Assembly: GCA_009758405.1 (NCBI GenBank)
Contig: WSBC01000008.1
Coordinates: 1-64,000 of the forward strand
Direction: 5' to 3'
Length of the DNA stretch: 64,000 bases
Source: Methanobacteriota archaeon
GTDB lineage: Archaea > Thermoplasmatota > Thermoplasmata > Thermoplasmatales > ARK-15
In this document: piece by piece, positions 30,265 to 40,162 of the stretch
How positions within the stretch are numbered: position 1 is the stretch's first letter
Layout: each line of letters begins with the position of its first letter
The notes under the pieces: generated by a model
What the model saw: the letters and a program-made list of their open reading frames with translations, nothing else
The model's database searches: none
What the model was told of the DNA's origin: nothing
Made by a program: the position numbers and the translations under genes

Positions 30265-32919
30265 ATGGAGAAAAAAACAAGAAATGCAATAATAGCAATT
30301 ATAGTGGTTTTAGTAGTAGTGGTGGCAGCCTTTGCGGCCATTGTTCTTTGGCCTACAACAACCCCCTCAGTATCTGTAAGTGCTTCCACACAGCTTGCAC
30401 CAGTAGGCACACCAATAACATTTACGGCAATAATACCTTCGAGTATTTCCTCAAGTGTTACCGGTGTGAACTGGAATTTTGGTGATGGAACCACAGGAAA
30501 TGGAACTACAGTAACACATACTTACAACACTCCTGGAAACTATCTTGTATTCTTGAATGTAACTGAAAAAAGCGGTTATTTGAACAACCTTGGTAGCCTA
30601 TTCACTCTCACTATAACTTCACCAACAATAACAAATTCTGTTTATGCAGGGGAAATCACACAACCTGTTCTTACTGTAAACACCACACTTAATCCAAGTG
30701 CACCAATATTTAGTGTAAATGAGAAGGCTTATTTTGTTGGCTCCTATCTGCAGCCACCTACAGAGCCAAACTGGTCTTTGGCCTATTATATATTTAACTT
30801 TGGAGACGGTTCACAGAATGTCTTTCCAGTATACTATAACAACAGTTCAGGAGCATTTTTACCCGTGAATGTAACACATCAATATTCCTCCCCTGGATTT
30901 TACGTATTGAACTTCACCATAGTTACATACAATATAACGGAATTTGAGACGCACATTGTTAATGTTTCAGGGGTATTGCAATATCTTCCTTTAACGTACT
31001 TAAACAGTGTTCTTGCTTCCCCTCAGCATCACGTAATCTCCACCTTGAAAACAATATATGTTTCAACATCAACCCAAAAGGCAAGTGTGCTTAAAGGCCC
31101 AGGAAATGTACCAAACCCGAATGTAATTCAAGTGGTGGAAGTGGTACCTGCAGGTCCTTACTCCTTTGATCCTCAGATAGACTATGAGACAGTTGGTTAT
31201 GAAATAATTGCCAATGTGTATGAAACCTTAATAGCATACAATGGCTCATCAACATCCCAGTTCGTACCAATTGTAGCAAAGGAAGTACCATCTCTTTCCA
31301 ATGGCCTAATTTCACCAGATGGACTTAATTATACTTTTTATATAAGGCCTAATCTAACATTTGCAAATGGAGATCCACTCACAGTATATGACGTGTACAT
31401 GAGCTTTGTTAGGGCACTTCTATTTGTTCAGGGTTCTCCCGGAACAGCCGACTGGATTCTTGCACAGGATCTATTACCAGGGGGTGGTTTCTTACCAGGA
31501 TTATACACTAATGGCACAGCACTCTATCAGAATATAACCAGGGCAATAACATATAACAATCAAACACAGAGCATAACATTCCATCTTTTAAAACCGGATC
31601 CTGCATTCCTTTATTATATTGCCTTTGCCCTCGGCTCAGGAATAGTTGATTATAAATGGCTGGCGGCACACGGAGCAAATATTACAATGACACCCTCAGG
31701 CCTCCTTTATTATACAAGGTTTGGTAATGAAATGAATTATAATAATTACATAAGGTACAATGCAATGGGTTCGGGGCCATATATGATACAAAGCTATCTA
31801 TCAGGGCAATCCATAGTTCTTATACCAAACCCCAATTTCAAGCCAATACCTGGAGTACCAGGATATGATAAGATACCTACTTTAAAGGTATATATACAGT
31901 GGGTAAAGGACTACGAAACAGCCCTTCTAATGATGGAGAGTGGACAATCAGATATTACTACAGGTCTACCAACATCGGATTATCCAACTGTTGCTGCGCT
32001 TCAAGCCCAGGGAAAACAGAACATATATACTTTCCCAACACTAAGTGTATTCTTCTATAATTTTGTATGGAATGTGAACATTAGCCTTATGCAAAAGATA
32101 TATGGTTCACAGTACCATATGCCTTACAATTACTTTGCAAATCCACTCGTAAGAAAGGCATTTGCATATGCATTCAATTACACAAACTACATAGATAACA
32201 TAATTGGGAATAAGATATACCATGCCAACTTTGGCTTCCATTATACGGGAATAATTCCTGAGGGAATGCCAGGTTACATACCTCCAGATAAACTCCAGAA
32301 TGTTCCTGTTTATAATTTAACACTTGCAAAGAAATTTATGATGGAATCTGGTATGTACAATGTTAGTATTAATATACCAATTATAGTCTATGCAAGCGAT
32401 CCTGTTGATTTTGCAGCTGCAAGCATGTGGGCAAGCAATTTATCAAAGATGGATCCAAACATACAGGCAACGCCTATATACCAGCCATTTGCTACAACAA
32501 TAGGTTATATGGTTCCAGGAGAGAATCCAATGCCAATATATCTACTTGGATGGGCTCCAGACTATCCTTATCCTTCAGACTATGTAAATGCAATGTACCT
32601 TGAGAATGGAACATACCCGGGTGCAAATGGATGGAACTATACCAATCTAATGTCCTGGGGCTATAAGCAGGAGGCTCAGGAATGGAAGAATATGACTGAT
32701 CTAATACTGAAGGCAGACAGTACTTCAAACGTAACACTATCCCTTCAATACTTTGATCAGGCAGAACAGATAGCCGTTAACCTAACACTTTATGTATATA
32801 CATATCAGGCGAATGGCTTCTGGTATTATGCACCATGGATCCACGGTGTTGAATGGGAAGAGAACCCAATGATAGGTGGCGGTGGAGACACACTTTACTT
32901 CTACCTAACAAAGGGATAA
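30265..32919 (+). CDS. ABC oligopeptide-type solute-binding protein (SBP family 5) with two N-terminal PKD-like domains
   Basis: TM anchor, PKD motifs WNFGDGTTGNGTTVTHTYNTPGNYLV and FNFGDGSQ...VTHQYSSPGFYVL, then SBP_bac_5 body (SNGLISPDGLNYTFYIRPNLTFANGDPLTVYDV). Confidence 0.92.
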   Translation: MEKKTRNAIIAIIVVLVVVVAAFAAIVLWPTTTPSVSVSASTQLAPVGTPITFTAIIPSSISSSVTGVNWNFGDGTTGNGTTVTHTYNTPGNYLVFLNVTEKSGYLNNLGSLFTLTITSPTITNSVYAGEITQPVLTVNTTLNPSAPIFSVNEKAYFVGSYLQPPTEPNWSLAYYIFNFGDGSQNVFPVYYNNSSGAFLPVNVTHQYSSPGFYVLNFTIVTYNITEFETHIVNVSGVLQYLPLTYLNSVLASPQHHVISTLKTIYVSTSTQKASVLKGPGNVPNPNVIQVVEVVPAGPYSFDPQIDYETVGYEIIANVYETLIAYNGSSTSQFVPIVAKEVPSLSNGLISPDGLNYTFYIRPNLTFANGDPLTVYDVYMSFVRALLFVQGSPGTADWILAQDLLPGGGFLPGLYTNGTALYQNITRAITYNNQTQSITFHLLKPDPAFLYYIAFALGSGIVDYKWLAAHGANITMTPSGLLYYTRFGNEMNYNNYIRYNAMGSGPYMIQSYLSGQSIVLIPNPNFKPIPGVPGYDKIPTLKVYIQWVKDYETALLMMESGQSDITTGLPTSDYPTVAALQAQGKQNIYTFPTLSVFFYNFVWNVNISLMQKIYGSQYHMPYNYFANPLVRKAFAYAFNYTNYIDNIIGNKIYHANFGFHYTGIIPEGMPGYIPPDKLQNVPVYNLTLAKKFMMESGMYNVSINIPIIVYASDPVDFAAASMWASNLSKMDPNIQATPIYQPFATTIGYMVPGENPMPIYLLGWAPDYPYPSDYVNAMYLENGTYPGANGWNYTNLMSWGYKQEAQEWKNMTDLILKADSTSNVTLSLQYFDQAEQIAVNLTLYVYTYQANGFWYYAPWIHGVEWEENPMIGGGGDTLYFYLTKG

Positions 32920-32997
32920 AACATTTTTTTTATTTTTTTTAATTAAGTATTAAATACATTATTACATTTATAGGTAAAAAAGGAGGCTCAGATTCTA

Positions 32998-34068
32998 ATG
33001 AAGCTTTCCACATACATAATTAGAAGGACTTTAATGTTAATACCAACATTGATTGGTCTGAGCATAATTGTTTTTGCCCTGAGCAGGGCAGGGGGTATAA
33101 ACTTAGTTATATCAGCATATATAAACCCGCACCTCCCCTATCAGTTACAGAGAGAACAGCTCATTAATGAGTTTCATTTAAACGATCCAATTTGGGTACA
33201 ATACTATTATTATATGGTTGGATTGTTCCAAGGAAACTGGGGTTATACAAGGACCCCAATATATACAGGTCCTGTTACAGATGCAATTATGATATTTTTA
33301 CCTAACACCATACAGCTTGCTATAGTAAGTTTTATAATTGCTGTAATTATAGGTATACCTGCAGGACAGGCCTCGGCCGTTAGGAAGGATAGCTTTTTTG
33401 ACCAGCTTACAAGGGTAATAGCATTTGTTGGGATATCATTACCTGTTTTTTGGTTGGCACAAATACTTAGCCTGGCCTTTGCAACAAAGACAATATCACC
33501 CTCCTTTGATATTCTTCCTCTAAGTGGGACTGTTGACCAGGTACTTATTGCAGGTGTTTCGTGGATAAATGCTCAGGGGATATCTAGCCCTACGCACGTG
33601 ATGATGATTGATGCCCTAATACATGGAAACCTGCCAATATTCTTCTCCGCACTGAGGCATGTAATACTCCCGGCAGCTACTCTTGCGTTCACAACAATTG
33701 CTGTAATAATGAGGTATATGAGGGCAAGCATGGTGGAAACACTCAACATGGATTATGTAAAAACGGCCAGGTCTAAGGGTATTCCGGAAAGAATAGTAAT
33801 AAAGGTTCATGCAAGGAGGAATGCACTGATACCTGTTGTAACTGTCCTTGGATTAACTTTTGCAGGATTGCTTGCAGGTGTTGTTGTAATAGAGACTATA
33901 TTTAACTATCCGGGCATGGGGTACTGGACTGTTCAGGCAATGTTAAACTATGATACTGGGGGAATAATGGGCACTACCTTACTTTTTGGCATTATACTTG
34001 TTATTGCAAACTTCATTGTTGACCTTCTTTATGCCTACATAGATCCAAGGATAAGGCTTGGTGAGTGA
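32998..34068 (+). CDS. ABC peptide transporter permease (DppB-like)
   Basis: RRTLMLIPTLIGLSIIVFAL...ARSKGIPERIVIKVHARRNALIPVVTVLG. Confidence 0.94.
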   Translation: MKLSTYIIRRTLMLIPTLIGLSIIVFALSRAGGINLVISAYINPHLPYQLQREQLINEFHLNDPIWVQYYYYMVGLFQGNWGYTRTPIYTGPVTDAIMIFLPNTIQLAIVSFIIAVIIGIPAGQASAVRKDSFFDQLTRVIAFVGISLPVFWLAQILSLAFATKTISPSFDILPLSGTVDQVLIAGVSWINAQGISSPTHVMMIDALIHGNLPIFFSALRHVILPAATLAFTTIAVIMRYMRASMVETLNMDYVKTARSKGIPERIVIKVHARRNALIPVVTVLGLTFAGLLAGVVVIETIFNYPGMGYWTVQAMLNYDTGGIMGTTLLFGIILVIANFIVDLLYAYIDPRIRLGE

Positions 34069-34997
34069 ATATGTTTGATAAAATGAGTGATTCCTGGAAA
34101 CCAAGAATTGAAAACTTTAAGATTACAATGAAAATACTTTTAAAGAGTCCTGCATCAGCAATAGGCCTAATAATTGTCCTCGTATATTTCATAATTGCAC
34201 TCCTTGATCAAGTGGACCCGTATATCCTGGGGATCACTACTAACGTAAACACACTAATACCAAACTATGTAAATACAGCACCCCAGCCACCTAGCTGGCT
34301 TACTAATCCATGGGATTTTTCCCTTCCATTCGGTACAACTTACCCTGGGATAAACCTGTATGATGGTATTATTAAGGCAATAAGGATTGATATAGCCTTC
34401 TCCCTATTTGTAGTAGTATCAGGCGCAATTATAGGTATAGTGCTTGGTGTTTTCTCAGCCTTCTATGGTGGATGGTTTGATGAAATAATAATGAGATTAA
34501 CAGACATCTTCTTTAGTATACCCTACCTGGTACTTGTTATAGCACTTGGTGTTTTCCTTGGTAGGTCCCTGGAGATTCTTTCAATTGGATTAATAATATT
34601 ATGGTGGCCAATATATGCAAGGGTAGTAAGGGGACAGGCATTATCAATTAAGGAGCAAACATACGTTGAGGCTGCAAGGGCATCGGGTGTTAAAAATAGC
34701 AGGATAATATTTAGACACATTCTCCCGAATACAATGGCTCCAATATTTGTTCAGTTTTCCTTTGATCTTGCAACCATAGTACTTGCTCTTGCCACCCTTT
34801 ATTTCATAGGCTTTGCACCGTCGAACTCCTGGCTTCCAGAGCTTGGATTTCTTTCAAGCATTGGTTATGAATATGCAATAGTTGGTGATTGGTGGACAAT
34901 AGTTTTTCCAGGTTTTGCACTCATGATATTTGCCCTAGGAATGAACCTTCTTGGGGATGGACTTAGGGATGCTCTAGATCCCAGGTTAAGGAGATGA
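34065..34997 (+). CDS. ABC peptide transporter permease (DppC-like)
   Basis: YVEAARASGVKNSRIIFRHILPNTMAPIFV EAA motif; 4-nt overlap with upstream permease. Confidence 0.94.
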   Translation: MNMFDKMSDSWKPRIENFKITMKILLKSPASAIGLIIVLVYFIIALLDQVDPYILGITTNVNTLIPNYVNTAPQPPSWLTNPWDFSLPFGTTYPGINLYDGIIKAIRIDIAFSLFVVVSGAIIGIVLGVFSAFYGGWFDEIIMRLTDIFFSIPYLVLVIALGVFLGRSLEILSIGLIILWWPIYARVVRGQALSIKEQTYVEAARASGVKNSRIIFRHILPNTMAPIFVQFSFDLATIVLALATLYFIGFAPSNSWLPELGFLSSIGYEYAIVGDWWTIVFPGFALMIFALGMNLLGDGLRDALDPRLRR

Positions 34998-35001
34998 TCC
35001 C

Positions 35002-36369
35002 ATGGAAAAGCAACCTTTATTGATTGTGAGGAATCTTAAAACACACTTTGTTACATGGAAGGGCGTAGTTAAGGCCCTGGATGGAATAGACCTTGAGATA
35101 TATCCTGGGGAAACCCTGGGACTTGTTGGTGAAACTGGCTGCGGGAAATCAGTTACCTCCTATTCCATTATGGGTCTTCTTCCTCCCACACAGGGGACAA
35201 TTGTTGAAGGTAGTATATTTTTCAATGGAATTGAATTAACAAAGAATGTTGGAAAGGATGTAATAATTAAATATAAAGGTAAGAAGGCAAAAATTAAGGT
35301 GAACAGAAGAGCTTACAATAAGACACAGGATTTCCTGAACAAGATAAGAGGAAAGGAAATGAGTATGATCTTTCAGGAGCCAATGACAGCATTGAATCCT
35401 GTTCTTAGCATAGGCTACCAGCTTACTGAGCCTCTTATTCAGCATAAAAAATATGAACTAATGATGAGAATACTGGCCAGGCATACATTAGGGGATAAGG
35501 ATTTTGAAGAGATTAAAAATGCTGTTTTTGGGGAGGAAAAAGAAAGATTAATGGAGCTCTCAAAAGATCCATTAAAATATGCCCTTATAGAACAGATAAA
35601 ATCAATATACTATAGGAAGGATTTAACATCCTTGCAGAAAAATGAGCTCCTAAATGAGCTTAGAAAGAAGAAGGGTATATCAAGGTTCCATCTTAGCGTA
35701 TATAAAAAGATTGTTGAGAGCAAGTATGAGAGCATTTTTTTCAAAATTCCTCTTTTGAGCTCTTATCTTATGAGACCTCTTAGGGAAGAGGCAAATAAAA
35801 AGGCAATTGAACTCCTTAGAATGGTGAACATATATGAACCAGAAAGTCTCCTGAGTGCATATCCTCATGAACTAAGTGGTGGAATGAGACAGAGGGTAAT
35901 GATTGCAATGGCCCTTTCATGCGATCCAAAACTCCTTATAGCGGATGAGCCAACAACCGCCTTAGATGTTACCACGCAGGCTCAAATACTAGATTTAATG
36001 AAGGATTTGAAGGAAAGAACATCCGCATCAATACTATTCATCACACATGATCTAGGGGTGATAGCGGACATGGCTGACAGGATCTCTGTAATGTATGCGG
36101 GAAACGTTGTTGAGAATGGTAATAAGATGCAAATATTCTATAATCCGAAGCATCCATATACTAGGGGTCTTTTAAGATCGGTACCGACTGAGGAGACCAT
36201 GAAATCAAAGCTCCATATAATACCTGGTTCAATACCAAATATGATAGATCCTCCCAAGGGCTGCAAGTTCCATCCAAGGTGTGAATTTGCAATGGATATA
36301 TGCAGCAGGGAAAGGCCACCCATGAAGGAGATAGAGGAGGGCCATTATGTTGCATGCTGGCTTTATTAG
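35002..36369 (+). CDS. ABC peptide transporter ATPase (DppD-like) with long insertion
   Basis: Walker [42 protein letters not shown]-terminal [15 protein letters not shown]. Confidence 0.93.
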   Translation: MEKQPLLIVRNLKTHFVTWKGVVKALDGIDLEIYPGETLGLVGETGCGKSVTSYSIMGLLPPTQGTIVEGSIFFNGIELTKNVGKDVIIKYKGKKAKIKVNRRAYNKTQDFLNKIRGKEMSMIFQEPMTALNPVLSIGYQLTEPLIQHKKYELMMRILARHTLGDKDFEEIKNAVFGEEKERLMELSKDPLKYALIEQIKSIYYRKDLTSLQKNELLNELRKKKGISRFHLSVYKKIVESKYESIFFKIPLLSSYLMRPLREEANKKAIELLRMVNIYEPESLLSAYPHELSGGMRQRVMIAMALSCDPKLLIADEPTTALDVTTQAQILDLMKDLKERTSASILFITHDLGVIADMADRISVMYAGNVVENGNKMQIFYNPKHPYTRGLLRSVPTEETMKSKLHIIPGSIPNMIDPPKGCKFHPRCEFAMDICSRERPPMKEIEEGHYVACWLY

Positions 36370-36381
36370 AGGTGAATCAAA

Positions 36382-37665
36382 ATGGGCAACACTCTGATTG
36401 TTGGAAGGGGCCTTAAAAAGTTCTTTGAGATAAAGACAGGACTTTTTTCAAGGAAGAGATTAAATGTAAAGGCTGTTGATGGAGTGGACATAACTATAAA
36501 TAAGGGTGAGGTAGTAGGTTTAGTGGGTGAATCGGGTTGTGGAAAAACTACCCTTGGAAGGCTAATTTTGAGATTGATAGAGCCCACGGATGGTGAACTT
36601 TACTACAATCCATCTGAGGAGATATTGGAAAAGATAAAGAATGGTGAAAAGATTTCACAGGATGAATTAAAAAAATATTCCATATTTCATATGGGAAAAA
36701 ATGATGTTAGAGAACTAAGAAGGCATATGCAAATTGTTTTTCAGGATCCTTACTCTTCCCTTGATCCCAGGTATCTTATCAAGGACATTATTGCAGAGCC
36801 CCTAAGATCATTTGGATGGGATAGCAAGGATGCATACAGCAGGGTTGAGGAACTTCTAAAGAGTGTTGGCCTTGGACCAGAGTTTATGAACAAATTCCCA
36901 CATGAATTATCGGGAGGTCAGAGGCAAAGGGTGGCAATTGCCAGGGCGCTTGCACTGAAACCAGAGTTTGTTGTCCTGGATGAACCTACCTCTGCCCTAG
37001 ATGTCTCTGTTCAAGCGCAAGTTTTGAATCTCCTTGATGATCTTAGAAAGGAACTGGATCTTACCATGCTATTTATTTCGCACCACATCCTTGTTGTAAG
37101 GCACATCGCAGATAGAATAATGGTGATGTATCTTGGAAAAATAGTGGAGATTGCAGAGACAAAAGAAATTTTTAAGAATCCACTCCACCCTTATACACAG
37201 GCACTTCTTTCTGCAGTACCTGTTCCTGATCCAAAAACTAAGAGAATGAAGATTCATTTAGAGGGGGAAGTACCAAGTCCAGTCAATCCTCCCAAAGGGT
37301 GCTCATTCCATACAAGATGCAAATTTGCCTTTGAAAAATGCGGATGGACCGCGAATGAACTTGTGGAGTATCTAAGGCTTGTCATGGATCCTACAAGGAA
37401 TGAAGAGCTAAAGGGTAATATTCTTGATGAAATTGAAATAGTTAGTGACACCGAACTAATAATGAGATTCAAAGAACTTGAAAATCCTGGAAACATAAGG
37501 GGTGTTATTGATAAGGAGAAGATAAACAATAATATCAGGGCCTTCTATGGTATAATGGGAATAGAAGCATCCGGTAAAGAAGTAAAAATAAAGCTTTACG
37601 AACCAAAGGTGCCTGAATTAAAGAATGTTGGTAATAATCATTTCGTTGCTTGCTTCCTCCACTAA
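36382..37665 (+). CDS. ABC peptide transporter ATPase (DppF-like) with inserted segments
   Basis: [57 protein letters not shown]...FVACFLH split by ~100 aa. Confidence 0.93.
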   Translation: MGNTLIVGRGLKKFFEIKTGLFSRKRLNVKAVDGVDITINKGEVVGLVGESGCGKTTLGRLILRLIEPTDGELYYNPSEEILEKIKNGEKISQDELKKYSIFHMGKNDVRELRRHMQIVFQDPYSSLDPRYLIKDIIAEPLRSFGWDSKDAYSRVEELLKSVGLGPEFMNKFPHELSGGQRQRVAIARALALKPEFVVLDEPTSALDVSVQAQVLNLLDDLRKELDLTMLFISHHILVVRHIADRIMVMYLGKIVEIAETKEIFKNPLHPYTQALLSAVPVPDPKTKRMKIHLEGEVPSPVNPPKGCSFHTRCKFAFEKCGWTANELVEYLRLVMDPTRNEELKGNILDEIEIVSDTELIMRFKELENPGNIRGVIDKEKINNNIRAFYGIMGIEASGKEVKIKLYEPKVPELKNVGNNHFVACFLH

Positions 37666-38105
37666 AGATTTCCTACCTTTTTTTTACAATATGCATAGAG
37701 AGCATCATATAATGGGAACTGTAGCCTCATATTATCATAGTCATCTTTAGAAATTATTCTGAATCCTTCCGCTGCTGCCTCGAGACCTGCACCCTCCGGG
37801 GCTGGGTCCGGTATATCTGCATCCGCAGATCTTACTATCTTTGCCAGTTCAAGTATTGCAGGATCTTTTATTCCATATTTTTTTATTATTGCATCGAAGC
37901 TCACATATTCCTTTCCATTTTCTATATAATGCCCTAGTTCAACACCTGGTACATCAAATGGAATTGCATTTTCTTTCTTTGCCACTTCAAGAACCTTTTC
38001 TGGCTTGACAAAAAGGAATTCCGCATCTTCGTCAACAAAATTTTTAATAAGCCATGGACACGCAATTCTATCCACCTTTGCCCTTTCTCTTGTTACCCAC
38101 TTCAT
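37662..38105 (-). CDS. ChrB C-terminal-domain protein (chromate-resistance associated)
   Basis: [33 protein letters not shown]...[10 protein letters not shown]...YDALYAYC. Confidence 0.8.
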   Translation of the reverse strand: MKWVTRERAKVDRIACPWLIKNFVDEDAEFLFVKPEKVLEVAKKENAIPFDVPGVELGHYIENGKEYVSFDAIIKKYGIKDPAILELAKIVRSADADIPDPAPEGAGLEAAAEGFRIISKDDYDNMRLQFPLYDALYAYCKKKVGNL

Positions 38106-38245
38106 AGTTATTGCTAAACTTATTCACTATTTAACATTTTTTAATTATTCAGTATCTCCGAATGATTAAAATCTAGGTGTTTGGATATAATTAATATGGT
38201 AATTTGATGGAAAAATTTATTATTAGGATATACTTTATATATACT

Positions 38246-38398
38246 ATGAAAAAAGTACCTATTGTCCATGAAAATCATCTTGAGGTTTACAATATCACCG
38301 GATATTTTACAAGGACTGTAACAAAATTTGGAAACAGTGCTAAGATAGATTGCCCTAAAGAATACCTTGGAAGAAAGGTAATTGTGGTTGTCTTATGA
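38246..38398 (+). CDS. DUF2080-type transposase-associated protein
   Basis: MKKVPIVHENHLEVYNITGYFTRTVTKFGNSAKIDCPKEYLGRKVIVVVL; ATGA overlap with transposase ATG at 38395. Confidence 0.75.
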   Translation: MKKVPIVHENHLEVYNITGYFTRTVTKFGNSAKIDCPKEYLGRKVIVVVL

Positions 38399-39456
38399 GT
38401 TTGGTTGGGCGGTACATCCTTTCACTTCATACTCTTGAAAAATTTATAAATGATTCATTACATTTGATGAATCATTCAGACCATCTGAGTGGATTTTACT
38501 ATAACAAATATTTACTGAAAGCAACATGTTTGAATACTTACGTTTAAACTGTAAATAACAGGGCGGATTCATTGCATCTAGCAATAGAAAGGACAGGGAT
38601 CAAGGATATAATGGATTCAATGTTCTCAAGGATAATGGCAATCACAAGGCCATTCAACTTCTCATATAAAAAGATAATGCTTGCATTTGATTACACTTAC
38701 TGGGATTTTTATGGAAAATCTAGCAATCCCTGGATAAGGGGATGGACAGGAGAGGATGGAGTAAATGGTAAATTCTATTTTCTTACGGCGAGCATGGTTA
38801 ACGATGATTTCAGATTGCCTTTGATATCCATACCATCAACGGTATTAGAGAAAATGTCAATAGAAATAACATCTTTATTGTAAGTTCTTAAGAGAAATTT
38901 CAATAACATAGATCTTGTTTTATTCGACAGGTGGTTCTATACAAAAGAGTTGATGCTTTCACTGAACAGTATGGTTAACTATCTCATATTTGTGAGGAAG
39001 AATTCAGAAATAAGAAGAGAACTGGAATCGATGGAGATGGGTGAGAAAAAGATCAAACTTCTTGAATTCACATATTACAGGGATGGAAAGAAAATAAGTG
39101 ATGCAACATATATAGCATTTCTAAGGAAGATATTTGACCACAGGACAGAGGAATACTATGATTGGGCATTTGCAACAAACTTAAAGGAGGTGAATCTTGA
39201 TGAAATAGTAGGGAAATACAAGATAAGATGGAGGATAGAGAATATATTTAGGGTGCAGGATGAAGCAACAATAAAGAGCAAATCCCTGAACATAAATGTA
39301 AGGTATTTTCTGTTTGTGTATGAGCAGGTTCTGGAGGCAATATGGTATCTGTATTTCTCAAAGGAGATGAGCTTTAAGAGATTTATAATAGAGCTAAGTG
39401 AAACCTGTTCAAAGATGGTGGATAACGAGGAGAGAAAAAGGAAAATTAGATCATAA
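38395..39456 (+). pseudogene. DDE transposase with two in-frame TAA stops
   Basis: One frame (38395 mod 3) stays open across 38395-39456 except TAA at 38545-38547 and 38881-38883; DYTYWDFYG, LVLFDRWFYTKELM, YKIRWRIENIFR transposase motifs. Confidence 0.8.
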
Positions 39457-39858
39457 ACAGTTATTGAGTTTATGATTTACGGGCCCATTTTCCTTTTTCC
39501 CTCACCAGAAATTAATAGAAAAGTGACTCTTAAATCTTTAGTTAATTCGGAGATACTGTTATTAATAAAAAAAGTTCTTAAGAAATTTTTTCTAAGAAAA
39601 ATAATTTTTATTCATTGAGGAAAATGATAAATTCAATGGGGACCATCCTTGGATTCAATGTATGTAAGGATGATATAATGAGGTGCTTTGATATGAGGTA
39701 TCCTCGACCCTTACATATAAGTGTGAACAATGTTATTAAATGTCTAAAAACAAAATAGATGATATAAATGGATAAATTACAAATTATTAAAAAATATTAT
39801 ATTTAATTACAATCTTTATTATCAAACTTGCATTTTTCTCTATAACCAGGTGAATAAA

Positions 39859-39975
39859 ATGAGTCCTGCAGATCTATTGTTCATGCTTGTTTCCGCAGCA
39901 CTTGTAATGATAATGACTCCCGGATTAGCTCTTTTTTATGGGGGTCTTGTAGGTGTCATGAAAAAGGCTTTTTGA
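39859..39975 (+). pseudogene. N-terminal fragment of ammonium transporter (Amt), truncated at IS110-family element
   Basis: MSPADLLFMLVSAALVMIMTPGLALFYGGLVGVMKKAF*; Amt N-terminal TPGLALFYGGL motif; no remaining Amt sequence found downstream. Confidence 0.75.
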
Positions 39976-39980
39976 CCACG

Positions 39981-40141
39981 ATAACATGACGATGTTATTG
40001 TGAGAGTCGGAAAAGTGGTCGCCTTTGGTATTGACCTATAAAGGTCGTTTCCAAGGTTGACCACTTTTACGTCTCGACACTATACCTTGAAACAAAGGTG
40101 AATAGAAGATTGTCGAGATTTCCGACCCATAGGGCTCTCAC
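39981..40141 (+). ncRNA. Candidate IS110 bridge RNA in left noncoding end
   Basis: Hairpin ATAACAT/ATGTTAT (39981-39998); outer stem GTGAGAG/CTCTCAC (40000-40006/40135-40141) and TCGGAAA/TTTCCGA (40007-40013/40119-40125) enclosing two stem-loops, AAAGTGGTC/GACCACTTT (40012-40020/40059-40067) and TCTCGACA/TGTCGAGA (40072-40079/40111-40118). Confidence 0.65.
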
Positions 40142-40162
40142 GAACCACATAGAGGTGGTCTA

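Larger units (their letters stand above)
38150..39558 (+). mobile_element. Two-ORF insertion sequence (DUF2080 + DDE transposase; possibly ISA1214-like), degenerate
   Basis: Perfect 14-bp terminal inverted repeats cagtatctccgaat (38150-38163) / attcggagatactg (39545-39558); candidate 5-bp TSD ttatt on both sides (38145-38149, 39559-39563). Confidence 0.8.

Noticed and set aside
38545-38883. Stop-codon readthrough (pyrrolysine/selenocysteine) in the DDE transposase
   Set aside because: Both stops are TAA, not TAG or TGA, and no recoding element was seen; simple decay is likelier.
39630-39760. 43-aa ORF MINSMGTILGFNVCKDDIMRCFDMRYPRPLHISVNNVIKCLKTK
   Set aside because: Short orphan between two mobile elements; no supporting evidence of coding function.
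39959-39980. Resemblance between the amt-side flank (ggctttttgacc) and bridge-RNA loop 1 (gcctttggtattgacc)
   Set aside because: Match is short and imperfect; could be chance in AT-rich DNA, so no guide assignment was made.
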